The notes beneath the pieces were generated by a model that was not told where the DNA came from, made no database searches, and saw only the letters and a list, made by a program, of their open reading frames with translations. A stretch of 64,000 nucleotides of DNA from the NCBI RefSeq assembly GCF_025447595.1, contig NZ_JAOEJU010000024.1, positions 24,707-88,706 on the forward strand. Direction: 5' to 3'. Position numbers and translations under genes: made by a program. Origin of the DNA: Pseudomonas koreensis (GTDB taxonomy: Bacteria; Pseudomonadota; Gammaproteobacteria; Pseudomonadales; Pseudomonadaceae). Shown here piece by piece: positions 53,824 to 63,195 of the stretch (its first letter is position 1; each line of letters opens with the position of its first letter).

Positions 53824-54276
53824 TCAGTCGACGAGCGTGCAGGCCATGACCACGGCATCTTCACGCCCGCCGACCGCCGGGTAGTAATCCCGGCGCCGAC
53901 CGATCTCGTTGAAGCCATAACGCTCGTACAGGCGAAAGGCCGACGTGTTGCTGTCGCGCACTTCCAGAAAACATTCCCGGGCATCGGCGGCGTAGGCGCG
54001 GGACATCAGGTATTCGAGCAGGGTAAGCCCGAGCCCGCGCCCCTGGTTTTCCGGCTTGACCGTAATGTTGAGCAGGTGTGCCTCATCGAGAATGATCTGC
54101 ACCACCCCGTGGCCCACTTGCTGCTCACCTTCGAACATCAGCCAGATCTGGTACTTGCCCAGACCGTCGAGAAAAATCCCGCGAGTCCACGGATGGCTGT
54201 ACGCGGCGAATTCAATCTTCAGCACAGCGTCCAGATCCGCTTCGGTCATCGGGCGAAACGATACAGCGTCACTCAT
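53824..54276 (-). CDS. rimI: ribosomal protein S18 alanine N-acetyltransferase
   Basis: 150 residues, GNAT fold. The acetyl-CoA motif VKPENQGRGLGLTLLEYLMSR is at about 76-96 and the C-terminal ECFLEVRDSNTSAFRLYERYGFNEIGRRRDYYP is characteristic of RimI. Its start overlaps the upstream gene's stop by eight bases. This pairing of rimI with the psi-subunit gene upstream is conserved in gammaproteobacteria (holD-rimI). Confidence 0.94.
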   Translation of the reverse strand: MSDAVSFRPMTEADLDAVLKIEFAAYSHPWTRGIFLDGLGKYQIWLMFEGEQQVGHGVVQIILDEAHLLNITVKPENQGRGLGLTLLEYLMSRAYAADARECFLEVRDSNTSAFRLYERYGFNEIGRRRDYYPAVGGREDAVVMACTLVD

Positions 54277-55054
54277 TCGATTCTTTCCAGCGCGCCATCA
54301 GCCGACGCATGGCTTGCCACACCGCGGCCTTGCGCTGTGGCTCTTCCATCAACAATTCCAGCCCCGGCACGGCCCATGCCGAACCCAGGCCCTCGATCTG
54401 CAGCTCGCGATTGAAGGCGTCTGCATCCGCCTCACCGGCAAACCGTACCGCCGGCAGGCCGATCAGCCAGACACAGGCACACGGCGCTGCCTCCATCTGC
54501 ACCGACAGGAAACCCTGGACGAAATCCCGGGCCGCTTCCGGGCCCTGATCCATCGTGCCGCGGTTCAGCCATGGCCAGCGCACCGGCTCACCGACAATCT
54601 GCGGCGCGTCCGGCAGACCGGCGGCACGCAGCATGTCCTTGAGCAACAGATAAGCAGGATCGCGGGACTGGAAGGCTTCGCCTGTGGGTAACTCGACCAG
54701 CAGCAGGCAACGGCCGGCGCGTAGCAATTGCAGGGCAAAACGCGGTGGTGGGACCGGCGTCGGCTTGGCCACCACGGGTGTGTCGTCGACTTCTTCGACC
54801 GGTTTGGCGCCCGTGCGGGTGCTGGCCAGCGAAGGTCGCGGAACCTCGATCTTCGGCCGTTCGACCGGACGCGCGGCCGGCTGCACCGGCGCTTCGGCCG
54901 GGGTTGCCGGGATCACCGGAGCGGCAATCTCGGGCTCGGGCATGTCCAGCAGCTCGGGCCGCGACGGCGCGGCAAAGGGCAATTCGGTGCGCGGCAGCCA
55001 GTTGACCACCTGCATGGCGTTCAAATAGGCGCGGCGGCGGGACTCGATTAGCAA
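54269..55054 (-). CDS. holD: DNA polymerase III psi subunit, pseudomonad type
   Basis: 261 residues, much longer than E. coli HolD (137). The N-terminal MLIESRRRAYLNAMQVVNWLPRTELPFAAPSRPELLDM corresponds to the chi-binding segment. A Pro/Ala-rich linker follows (about 50-115), then a C-terminal domain (FALQLLRAGRCLLLVELPTGEAFQSRDPAYLLLKDML). In P. aeruginosa the equivalent gene upstream of rimI (PA4679) was shown to encode the cryptic psi subunit of the clamp-loader complex, so I call it by position and shape. The Pro/Ala-rich linker can lead to a false TonB annotation; no TonB domain is present. It overlaps rimI. Confidence 0.82.
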   Translation of the reverse strand: MLIESRRRAYLNAMQVVNWLPRTELPFAAPSRPELLDMPEPEIAAPVIPATPAEAPVQPAARPVERPKIEVPRPSLASTRTGAKPVEEVDDTPVVAKPTPVPPPRFALQLLRAGRCLLLVELPTGEAFQSRDPAYLLLKDMLRAAGLPDAPQIVGEPVRWPWLNRGTMDQGPEAARDFVQGFLSVQMEAAPCACVWLIGLPAVRFAGEADADAFNRELQIEGLGSAWAVPGLELLMEEPQRKAAVWQAMRRLMARWKESNE

Positions 55055-55246
55055 GGGTCGGCCACTTGTGGATAACTGAAGTGCGCTGATTCTACCGCCC
55101 TTCGCTCAAGATCGCGCGCTGTTGATCGATAGTCTTGACCGATACCTTGACGCAAAGAAAAGCGACAGCCCGTCCCGAGAGTGAATCGCATCCTTCGTGA
55201 TGCAGTACAATCGCGGCTTTTAATCGCCAACCAGCCGGCCATTCCG

Positions 55247-56527
55247 ATGATCGAACCCAAGCGCGTCTTGCGCGCCCTCGCTGAACACTGGGCACTTCTG
55301 GAGCCACTGTGCGAGCACTTCGACCAGGGCACCCTGAGCCTCAACGAACTGCGCACGCAACTGGCCGCCCAACAACTGGACAGCACGCCGCAGGACATCA
55401 CCAGTCTGCTCGACGTGTGGATTCGCCTCGACATTCTGGTTCCCGTGGCCAAAAGCCCGAACCGTTTCGAGCTGAACGCGCAGATTCACGACTTTCTCGC
55501 TTACCTGCGTCGCGAGCACCGTCTGGGCCTGTGCCTGGAGATCGAAGCCTATCTGCGTCACCTCGAGCGTCTGGCCGGTTATATCCAGGATGCGTTCGAC
55601 GTCCGTGACGGCAATGATCTGGCGCGTCAGCTGCGCCTGCTCGACATGCGCGTGCGCGACGTTCTGAAGAAGCTCGACAACGACGAGCAGGCGCTGGTGG
55701 CCGTGGCCGAACGGGCCAAGACCAGCGACCGGCAGATTCCGCTGCGTCAGCGTTACGCCGAAGTACTGGCGACCTGGGACGAATACGTCGAGCCCATGAT
55801 CGATCTGGTGAATGCCGACGGCGCCTTCGAGCAAGGCGTGCGCAAGGTCGAAACCGTGCTGCTGAAGATGCTCAGCGAACAGCAGCGTCTCGGCCATCTG
55901 GTCGATGACGACATGCTGCTGCGCACCCACGCGCGCATCCTCGAAATGCAGACCAGCGCCCAGTTGACCCTGCGTCACGCCCGCGAGCTGCTGCTGCCGC
56001 TGCGTGAAGAAGCGCGCCGGCACAACGCCGTGACCCGTGGCGCCGCACTCGCACTGGCCGCGATCCGCCGCAAAGGCATCGACGCTGTGCCGCAAGCCGC
56101 GATGCCGCTGTTCACCCGGCCGCAAAGCACCTTCCTCGGCAGCGCCAGTCAGGTTGAAGCCTACGTCTACGCCCTGGCCCGTTTCGAGCCGAAACCGGCG
56201 CGTTTCCCCAAGGCGCACAAGTCGCAGAAGACTGGCGATGCCCCGCGTGCACCGCGCACCGTGCGCGAGATGGTCGACCGCTGCGAAGAATCCCTGCCGA
56301 TGCCGGATCTGATGACCTGGCTGCTGGAACAGGAACCGGACGGCGCGACCGACGAATTGCTTTACTGGTTCTCGCGCCTGTCGCGGGAAAAACGCTTCAA
56401 GCGCGAGCGTCTGGAACGCCGCGAATACCACACTCACGAGCACCAGGTCAGCCTGCGCTCCTTCGCCCTGCTCTCGGCCGGCGACACCGCCGCCGAGGAT
56501 TCTGCGAGCATCCCCAATGCATCTTGA
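55247..56527 (+). CDS. mksF: condensin kleisin-type subunit MksF
   Basis: 426 residues from MIEPKRVLRALAEHWALLEPLCEHFDQGTLSLNELRTQL; the open frame starts at 55181, but the upstream 22 residues carry no family similarity. MukF-like: N-terminal winged-helix region, long helical middle (DFLAYLRREHRLGLCLEIEAYLRHLERLAGYIQDAF), and the C-terminal winged helix (TDELLYWFSRLSREKRFKRERLERREYHTHEHQVSLRSF). It bridges the MksB heads. It overlaps mksE by 11 bases. Gene order (F, E, B) and neighbours match PA4684-PA4686. Confidence 0.9.
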   Translation: MIEPKRVLRALAEHWALLEPLCEHFDQGTLSLNELRTQLAAQQLDSTPQDITSLLDVWIRLDILVPVAKSPNRFELNAQIHDFLAYLRREHRLGLCLEIEAYLRHLERLAGYIQDAFDVRDGNDLARQLRLLDMRVRDVLKKLDNDEQALVAVAERAKTSDRQIPLRQRYAEVLATWDEYVEPMIDLVNADGAFEQGVRKVETVLLKMLSEQQRLGHLVDDDMLLRTHARILEMQTSAQLTLRHARELLLPLREEARRHNAVTRGAALALAAIRRKGIDAVPQAAMPLFTRPQSTFLGSASQVEAYVYALARFEPKPARFPKAHKSQKTGDAPRAPRTVREMVDRCEESLPMPDLMTWLLEQEPDGATDELLYWFSRLSREKRFKRERLERREYHTHEHQVSLRSFALLSAGDTAAEDSASIPNAS

Positions 56528-57218
56528 TCTTTCCGAACTGTCGCAACTCGCGCCGATCTTCCGCGAGCTGTTCAAGGGCTATCACGTCAGCCGCCGCGAT
56601 CCGGAACTGTACGCGCAACTGTCGAACTTCCAGGACCAGTACCGCACGCTGTTCAAGGCACTGGGTTTCGAACTGGTGTGCGACACCCGTGGTTTCTACT
56701 ACTTCGTGCCGGACATGGCCGCAGCGGCGGTGAACAAGACTGCTCAGCGTCTGGCGCTGTTCACTTTCATCCTGGTCGAACATCTGGCCGATCAGGGGCG
56801 CGATCCGATTGCCGTGCTCGACGGCGGCAGCCTCGGCCGCGAAGAACTGCCGTCGCTACTGGAGAAGTACCGCGACCTGTTCATCCAGGCCGAAGTGCAG
56901 ACCGTTGAAGAACTCGAAGAAAAAATCATGCGCCGCATGACCCAGCTCGGTTTCGCCAGCGAAGAAAACGGTGTGTACCGTTTCCTGCCGCCGATGCACC
57001 GTTTCCTCGACGTCTGCCTGTCGGTTCAGCAGGACCGCGATCTGGCGGCCAGCGTGCACAGCGTTCTCCCGCTGCCGGCACCGGTGCTGATCGACGAAGC
57101 CGCCGAGGCCAAATTCCTCGCAACCGACGACCCGCTCGATCTTTCCGAGTTTGATGAAGAGAGCGAAGAAGACGCACTGGCCCGTGCCATTGCCGAAGAA
57201 CAGGAGTCCGACGCATGA
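56517..57218 (+). CDS. mksE: condensin subunit MksE
   Basis: 233 residues (MHLDLSELSQLAPIFRELFKGYHVSRRDPELYAQLSNFQDQYRTLFKALGF), a MukE-like winged-helix protein. It ends in an acidic tail (DLSEFDEESEEDALARAIAEEQESDA). It overlaps mksF by 11 bases and mksB by four (ATGA), so the three subunits are translated together in fixed proportion. Confidence 0.92.
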   Translation: MHLDLSELSQLAPIFRELFKGYHVSRRDPELYAQLSNFQDQYRTLFKALGFELVCDTRGFYYFVPDMAAAAVNKTAQRLALFTFILVEHLADQGRDPIAVLDGGSLGREELPSLLEKYRDLFIQAEVQTVEELEEKIMRRMTQLGFASEENGVYRFLPPMHRFLDVCLSVQQDRDLAASVHSVLPLPAPVLIDEAAEAKFLATDDPLDLSEFDEESEEDALARAIAEEQESDA

Positions 57219-60055
57219 GCCAGGAACGCTACGGCATCCGCCGCTTTGCCCTTTTGAACACCGCCGGTTACAGCCTTGGCCTGTTCCCGCTGGAAGAACC
57301 GCTGTCGGTCTACGGCGCGAACAACCTCGGCAAATCCGCCTCGATCAACGCCTTGCAGTTCCCGATTCTGGCGCGCATGTCGGACATGAGTTTCGGCAAG
57401 TACAGCCTGGAACAATCCCGGCGCTTCTACTTTGCCTCCGACACCAGCTACATCCTCGTCGAAGTGAACCTGCCTCACGGCCCACACGTGATCGGCGTGG
57501 TGGGTCGCGGCCCGGGTGGTGGTTTCGGTCACCAGTTCTTTGCCTATGCGGGCAAGCTCGATCTGGCCCATTACCAGAAAAACGACACCTGCCTGCGGCA
57601 GAAAGAGCTGTTCAGCAACCTTGAGAAAGAAGGCCTGAAAGCCTACGAACTCAAGCCCGATGAGCTGCGTCGCTTGCTGGTTGGCGGTCACACGTCGATC
57701 CCGCTGGATCTGACGCTGATCCCGCTGCGCTCCACCAGCGAGCAGAGCCTGAAGACTTTCCGTGCGCTGTTCATCAACCTGCTGCACATGCGCGAAATCA
57801 CCGCAGCCAAGCTCAAGCAGCTGTTCCTCGATGCGTTCGAACACAGCCTGCGTTCCGGCAGCGTCGATTACATCGCGGCGTGCGAAGAAGCCTTCCGCGA
57901 CGTACGCCGCATGGAACAGGACTACAACTCGCTGGTGGCTGCCGGCCCGTTGGTCGAAGCCTTGTCCAACGGCGTGAAACAGCGCGACGTGCTGCGCGGC
58001 AAACTGCATCGCCTGTCGCCGCTACTCGATTCGTTGCTTGGCACCTGGTCGGACTACGCCACGGCGCGCAAGGAAGAGCTAACCATTCAGGCCGAACACT
58101 ACCGTCGCGAGCAGGACGACCTGCAAAACGATCAGCGCGGTGGCACTCAGGAGCTGATGCGTCTGGAGCGGGAAATCTCCGGCATCCAGCGCTGGCTCGG
58201 CGAGCTCTCGGTTCTCAAGAACCGCTTTGCGCTGGTCGATGACGTCAAAGTCCTGGAGCAGCAACTGCTGGCGGCCAAGGACGCTCACGACGAACTGGCC
58301 GGTGCGCTGGCGCAGTCCCGTCAGTTCAGCGCCGAGGATCTGGAAGAACGTCTTCGCGATCTGGAAAAACGCCTGAAGTCGGTGAAACAGCAACTCGATC
58401 ACGCCGATAACAACAGCTACGCCCGCCTGCGCGAAGAGTTCTCGCAACAGGACGTCGAGCGTCTGATGCGCCTGTTCAACAGCGCGCTGTTCAGCCTGCC
58501 GCTTGGCGAACACGGCATTACCCTCGACGAGAACGGCGAGTGGGTGAAATCGGTCGAGCTGATCCTCGACGGCTTCAAAGGCGAGCGTTTCGAAGTGCCG
58601 GGCCTGTCGATCGACATTTCGCACATCGAGCCGCCGGCCCTGCAAGCGCTGGCCGACCGTGCCGCGTTGCGCGATCAGAAAGAGCGTCTGGAAAAAGAGC
58701 TCAAACAACTCAAGACCCAGCAAGCGGTTGCCTCCGACCGCGCCGCGAGCAAGACCCAGACCGAAGCGCTGTACCAGCAGGTGCTGGATGCGCAGAAGGC
58801 CCTGGAAGACTTCCGCCGCACCCAGACCCTGAGCGCCGAAGAAGGCGACAAGCTGGAACAACTGGCGCAGATGGAAGCCGCGCAGGACGAACTCAAGCGT
58901 TCCAGCGATGCGTTCACCGAGCGAGTCCAGCAACTGTCGGCCAAGCTGCAACTGGTCGGCCGGCAGATTGCCGACATGGAAGCCAAGCAGCGCACCCTCG
59001 ACGATGCCCTGCGTCGCCGTCAGCTTTTGCCGGCAGACCTGCCGTTCGGTACGCCGTTCATGGATCCGGTCGACGATTCGATGGACAACCTGCTGCCGCT
59101 GCTCAACGACTATCAGGACAGCTGGCAAGGCTTGCTGCGCGCCGATGGCCAGATCGAAGCGCTGTACGCGCAGGTGCGTCTGAAAGGCGTGGCCAAGTTC
59201 GACAGCGAAGACGACATGGAGCGCCGCCTGTCGTTGCTGATCAACGCTTACGCGCACCGTACCGACGAAGCCCTGACCCTGGGCAAGGCCCGTCGTGCAG
59301 CCGTGACCGATATTGCGCGGACCCTGCGCAACATTCGCAGCGACTACGACAGCCTCGAGCACCAACTGGCGCTGTTCAACCGCGAGATCAACAAGCGTCA
59401 GGTGTCCAACCTGCAGAGCTTCCGCATCGTGCTTGCGCCGAACAAGGAAGCGCTCAAGCACATCGACCAGATCATCCACAGCGCCGGTCAATACGAAGAA
59501 GGCGAAACCCTGTCGGTGTTCGATCTGAGCCAGAGCGCCGAGCAGGACAACAAGAACGAAGAGGCCAAGGAATACCTGGCGCGGCTGGTGGCGGCGAACC
59601 ATAACCAGCTCGGCCTGAAGGACTTGTTCGAACTGGCCTTCGAGATCACCAAGGTCAACGGCCAGCCGGTTATCCACACCGACATCGATGGCGCGGCGTC
59701 CAACGGCACCACGATGACCATCAAGGCGCTGACCAACATGTACTTGTTGCTGCACTTGATGGACCGCGACCTGGCCGGTCGCGTACGCCTGCCGTACTAC
59801 CTCGACGAGGCGGCAGACATCGACGAGAAGAACCAGGCTGCTCTGCTGGAAACCAGTCTGCAACTGGGCTTCGTGCCGATTCTGGCAAGTGTGAAGCCGC
59901 AGGTCTGTGCCAGTGTCGCCATCGATCTGGAAGGCGGCAGCGGCCCGGCCGGGATCTACATCGACGAGGCGGACTGGAAGTACATCCGTCGCCACGATGT
60001 GGTGAAGGCCACGATCAACGTCGAAGCGGACGAGCCGGAGCTGGATGCGGTTTGA
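57215..60055 (+). CDS. mksB: condensin SMC-like ATPase MksB
   Basis: 946 residues. The Walker A motif GANNLGKS lies near residues 35-42 and the Walker B region YYLDEAADIDEKNQAAL near the C-terminus. The middle is long coiled coil in two arms (for example EDLEERLRDLEKRLKSVKQQLDHADNN and ERLEKELKQLKTQQ) with a hinge at about residue 480. It is shorter than MukB (about 1480), as expected for MksB. With MksF and MksE it compacts and organises the chromosome. No mksG/jetD nuclease gene follows, so this is the chromosomal condensin rather than a Wadjet defence system. Confidence 0.94.
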   Translation: MSQERYGIRRFALLNTAGYSLGLFPLEEPLSVYGANNLGKSASINALQFPILARMSDMSFGKYSLEQSRRFYFASDTSYILVEVNLPHGPHVIGVVGRGPGGGFGHQFFAYAGKLDLAHYQKNDTCLRQKELFSNLEKEGLKAYELKPDELRRLLVGGHTSIPLDLTLIPLRSTSEQSLKTFRALFINLLHMREITAAKLKQLFLDAFEHSLRSGSVDYIAACEEAFRDVRRMEQDYNSLVAAGPLVEALSNGVKQRDVLRGKLHRLSPLLDSLLGTWSDYATARKEELTIQAEHYRREQDDLQNDQRGGTQELMRLEREISGIQRWLGELSVLKNRFALVDDVKVLEQQLLAAKDAHDELAGALAQSRQFSAEDLEERLRDLEKRLKSVKQQLDHADNNSYARLREEFSQQDVERLMRLFNSALFSLPLGEHGITLDENGEWVKSVELILDGFKGERFEVPGLSIDISHIEPPALQALADRAALRDQKERLEKELKQLKTQQAVASDRAASKTQTEALYQQVLDAQKALEDFRRTQTLSAEEGDKLEQLAQMEAAQDELKRSSDAFTERVQQLSAKLQLVGRQIADMEAKQRTLDDALRRRQLLPADLPFGTPFMDPVDDSMDNLLPLLNDYQDSWQGLLRADGQIEALYAQVRLKGVAKFDSEDDMERRLSLLINAYAHRTDEALTLGKARRAAVTDIARTLRNIRSDYDSLEHQLALFNREINKRQVSNLQSFRIVLAPNKEALKHIDQIIHSAGQYEEGETLSVFDLSQSAEQDNKNEEAKEYLARLVAANHNQLGLKDLFELAFEITKVNGQPVIHTDIDGAASNGTTMTIKALTNMYLLLHLMDRDLAGRVRLPYYLDEAADIDEKNQAALLETSLQLGFVPILASVKPQVCASVAIDLEGGSGPAGIYIDEADWKYIRRHDVVKATINVEADEPELDAV

Positions 60056-60073
60056 TGCGTAACTGACGGGCAC

Positions 60074-60112
60074 AAAAAAGGGCCGCGATCCATTGGATCA
60101 CGGCCCTTTTTT
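60074..60112 (+). terminator. rho-independent terminator of the mks operon
   Basis: GGGCCGCGATCCA / TGGATCACGGCCC stem with A-run before and six T residues after. Confidence 0.92.
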
Positions 60113-60142
60113 ATGTCTTGGAATTTTGTGCTGAATGACAGG

Positions 60143-60240
60143 GCCTCTTCGCGGGCAAGCCCGCTCCCACAGGGATTGATGTCTTACACAAATTTGTATT
60201 CAACACAAAAACCTGTGGGAGCGGGCTTGCCCGCGAAGGC
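60143..60240. repeat. REP inverted pair
   Basis: TTCGCGGGCAAGCCCGCTCCCAC and its complement flank about 45 AT-rich bases. It sits between the mks operon end and the converging MCE gene. The core GCGGGCAAGCCCGC is a variant of the family at 2175. Confidence 0.88.
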
Positions 60241-60269
60241 GTCCTCAACGACGCCCCATATTTCCCGGA

Positions 60270-62573
60270 TTATTTACCGAGGGGGATTTTCGGCGCCCAG
60301 TTCAGCCACTCGTCTTCGAACTTGTCGAACAGCGGGAAGGTCTGTTCGGCACGCGCAGGGTTGCCCATCTTCTCGCCGTCCGGTGTGGCGAAGGCGATAC
60401 CGCCCTGGATCGCGGTTTCAAGCGACTCCGTGCGTACGGTCACGCCTTTGAACAGGCCGATGTCGAAACCGACACCGCTGGTGTTCCAGAAACGGCTGCC
60501 GCTGCGTACCAGTGGCGCGTATTTTGGCTCGATCAGGATGTGCACCAATACGCGATCCGCCGTCTGGCCCAGTTCGTAACCGGTGACTTTGCCTACTGTG
60601 ATCTCACGGTAGGTGACCGGCACACCCGGCTTCAGCGAGCCTCGACGGGCGGCGCTCAACACAAGGCTCAAGCCTGCCTCTTGCGTCGTGGCTTCCGGCG
60701 GATTGGCTAGAGCAACGAAGTTCTTCTGCGGGCCGAGGTTCTTGGCTGCCGGTTGAACTTCAATGTACTGACCGGTGACCAGGGTCTCCAGATTCGAGGT
60801 CTTGATCAGCCCCAACTCCGGTTTGACCACCCAGAACTGACTGCCGACCCGGGCGATCTTCTCCGGAACTTCAGTAATACGCGCGGTGAGGATTACCGAT
60901 TGCAGATCATCGGTCAGGTCAACACTTTCGATCTTGCCGACATCCAGGCCTTTGAAGCGAACCGGGGTGCCACTGCGCAAACCGTCGGCGCGATCGACCT
61001 TGATGGTGACGACGGCGCCTTTCTGATTCGCTTCATCATGGTTGGCGAACAAACGGAAACGCGGGATACGTTTTTGCAGCGGTGCCTTGGCTTGCGGCGT
61101 TTCGAAGGCAATGCCGCCGGCCATCAGGGTCTGCAACGACTCACTCTTGACCTGAATACCGCCGGTCAAGCCACCGGTCAGTGTGATGCCGCTGACGTTC
61201 CAGAATCGAGTCGAGGCGTTGACCAGGTTTTCGTATTCCTTCTCGATATGGACGCCGATCACCAGCTGTTTGCGGGTCTTGGAGAACTGATAGCTCTGCA
61301 CCGAACCAACTTTCACCTGTTTGTAGAGAATCGGACTACCGACCTCGATCGAACCGAGGCTATCGGTGAAAAGCACCAGGTGCAGGCCCGGCGCTTTCAG
61401 ATCCAGAGGTGGCGCTTTCGGCCGGGCCTCGAACTCGCGCTGCGGCGCACCGCCCTTGTCGCCCGGCCGCACAGCGATGTAGTTGCCCTTCACCAGCGCT
61501 TCCAGACCGGTGATGCCAGCCAGGGAAATCGATGGTTTGACCACCCAGAATTGCGTGCCGGTCACCAGATAGTCTTCGGCCAGCGGATCAAGAGTCAGCT
61601 CTGCGGTGGCGCTGGACAGGTCCGGATCGATCTTCAGCGCTTTCAGGTTACCGACCTGTATGCCCTTGTACATCACTGGCGTGCGCCCGGCTTGCAGGCC
61701 CTCGAAATCGCTGAGTTTGACCTTCACGCGGATGCCGGCGGCGGCCGCATCGAAGTCTTCGTAAAGACGGAATGGCAGGCTCGGGTCGGTGGGCGGGCTG
61801 TCCTTGCGATTCTCCGGTGTAGCGAAGGCGATACCGCCGGCGACGATGCTGGCCAGGGATTCACTGCGCACTTTCACGCCGGACAGGTTGGCGTCGATGC
61901 TGATGCCGCTGGCGTTCCAGAAACGTGTGTGTTTGCGCACCAGTTTGGCGTAGGTCGGTTCGATGAACACCTTGAGCTCGACCGTGCTCTGATCTTCCGA
62001 CAGCACGTAGCTTTTGATCTGACCGACTTTGATCTGCTTGTAGAACACCGGGCTGCCGCGATTCAACGAGCCGAGGCGATCGGCCTTGATCGTCAGGTGC
62101 AGACCGGGTTGTGAATCCGATAGCGGCGGCTCTTCGGCCAGGGCCTTGAACTTGCGGGTCGGCTCGCCTTCACCGGGACTGATGGCGACGTAGTTACCCG
62201 ATACCAGGGTTTCCAGTCCGGTGATCCCGGCCAGGGTTACGCTCGGCTTGACCAGCCAGAAACGGGTGCTGGTCTTCAGGTACTGATCGACATCCTTGTT
62301 CATCTCGATGGTCGCGATGACACCTTTGGAATTGCCTTCATCATCGAGCTTAAGGGCTTTCACCTTGCCGACCGGCATGCCTTTGTAGACCACTTCGGTC
62401 TTGTTGGCCTGAATGCCTTCACCGCTTTCGAAACGCACCTGAATCTCGATGCCGGTTTCGTTGTAGGCACGCCAGCCGAGCCAGCCGCCGATAATCAGGG
62501 CGATCAGGGGCAGCACCCAAATGGCAGACCAGTTCGAAGCCGGTCGGGTTTTCGCTACAGGCAAATCAGTCAT
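60270..62573 (-). CDS. pqiB: MCE-family intermembrane transport protein, PqiB/LetB-like with six MCE domains
   Basis: 767 residues. One N-terminal membrane helix (SAIWVLPLIALIIGGWLGWRAY) is followed by six MCE domains beginning near residues 43, 155, 285, 396, 522 and 636. Each carries the V.YKG..VG.V-type core, as in VVYKGMPVGKVKAL, VFYKQIKVGQIKSY, VMYKGIQVGNLKAL, ILYKQVKVGSVQSY, VRFKGLDVGKIESV and VTYREITVGKVTGY. E. coli PqiB has three such domains and LetB (YebT) seven, so domain count is nearer LetB. The protein forms a periplasm-spanning tube for lipid movement between the membranes. It overlaps the first PqiA-like gene by eight bases. Confidence 0.9.
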   Translation of the reverse strand: MTDLPVAKTRPASNWSAIWVLPLIALIIGGWLGWRAYNETGIEIQVRFESGEGIQANKTEVVYKGMPVGKVKALKLDDEGNSKGVIATIEMNKDVDQYLKTSTRFWLVKPSVTLAGITGLETLVSGNYVAISPGEGEPTRKFKALAEEPPLSDSQPGLHLTIKADRLGSLNRGSPVFYKQIKVGQIKSYVLSEDQSTVELKVFIEPTYAKLVRKHTRFWNASGISIDANLSGVKVRSESLASIVAGGIAFATPENRKDSPPTDPSLPFRLYEDFDAAAAGIRVKVKLSDFEGLQAGRTPVMYKGIQVGNLKALKIDPDLSSATAELTLDPLAEDYLVTGTQFWVVKPSISLAGITGLEALVKGNYIAVRPGDKGGAPQREFEARPKAPPLDLKAPGLHLVLFTDSLGSIEVGSPILYKQVKVGSVQSYQFSKTRKQLVIGVHIEKEYENLVNASTRFWNVSGITLTGGLTGGIQVKSESLQTLMAGGIAFETPQAKAPLQKRIPRFRLFANHDEANQKGAVVTIKVDRADGLRSGTPVRFKGLDVGKIESVDLTDDLQSVILTARITEVPEKIARVGSQFWVVKPELGLIKTSNLETLVTGQYIEVQPAAKNLGPQKNFVALANPPEATTQEAGLSLVLSAARRGSLKPGVPVTYREITVGKVTGYELGQTADRVLVHILIEPKYAPLVRSGSRFWNTSGVGFDIGLFKGVTVRTESLETAIQGGIAFATPDGEKMGNPARAEQTFPLFDKFEDEWLNWAPKIPLGK

Positions 62574-63195
62574 GGTCGGCGTCCGACTCCGTGTTATCCC
62601 AAATCAGTCGGGGATCGAAAGTGACAGCGGCGAGCATCGTCAGAATCACCACACTGGCGAAGGCGATGGCGCCAAGATTGGCTTCGACACTGGCAAGCCG
62701 GCCGAAGTTGACGACCGCCACCAGAATGGCGATCACGAAAATATCGAGCATCGACCAGCGACCGATGAACTCGATGAAGCGGTACATCCAGATCCGCTGA
62801 CGGGCGGACAACGGCTGACGGCGCTGTACAGAAAACAGCAACAGCGCGATGCCCACCAGCTTGAACGTTGGCACCAGGATACTGGCGATGAACACCACAG
62901 CAGCGATTGGAATCATGCCGTGCTGCACCAGTTGGATGACACCGGACATGATCGTGCTCGGATCACCCTGCCCCAGAGAGCTGACCGTCATGATCGGCAG
63001 TACGTTGGCCGGGATGTAGATAATCGCGGCCGTGATCAATAGCGCCCAGGTTCGCGCGAGGCTATTGGGTCGCCGGGCGTGAACCAGCGCACCGCATCGG
63101 GTGCAGGTCTGCACATCGCTGTCGGTATCCTGCCGGTTCAGTTCGTGGCATTCAGTACAGATCAGAATGCCTGCATCAATCGCCCGCATGGGCAT
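62566..63195 (-). CDS. PqiA-like membrane protein, half-size (1)
   Basis: 209 residues. The zinc-ribbon-like pairs CTECHELN and CTRCGALV (residues 13-16 and 31-34) precede four membrane segments (TWALLITAAIIYIPANVLPIMTV, GMIPIAAVVFIASILVPTFKLVGIALLLF, MLDIFVIAILVAVVNF, LGAIAFASVVILTMLAAVTFDPRLIW). E. coli PqiA/LetA (about 417 residues) contains two such units in one chain; here each is a separate gene. It overlaps its neighbours by eight and twenty bases, so all three genes form one operon. Confidence 0.88.
   Translation of the reverse strand: MPMRAIDAGILICTECHELNRQDTDSDVQTCTRCGALVHARRPNSLARTWALLITAAIIYIPANVLPIMTVSSLGQGDPSTIMSGVIQLVQHGMIPIAAVVFIASILVPTFKLVGIALLLFSVQRRQPLSARQRIWMYRFIEFIGRWSMLDIFVIAILVAVVNFGRLASVEANLGAIAFASVVILTMLAAVTFDPRLIWDNTESDADHD

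Noticed and set aside
54269..55054. TonB-like energy transducer upstream of rimI
   Set aside because: Only the Pro/Ala-rich linker is reminiscent of TonB; there is no N-terminal membrane helix and no TonB C-terminal domain, while the position matches the psi subunit.
55247..60055. A Wadjet (MksBEFG/JetABCD) defence system
   Set aside because: The Toprim nuclease subunit is absent, and the operon ends with a terminator and REP followed by an unrelated converging operon.
58079..60073. A 664-codon minus-strand frame opposite mksB
   Set aside because: It is antisense to a recognised SMC-like gene with Walker motifs; a shadow of codon bias.
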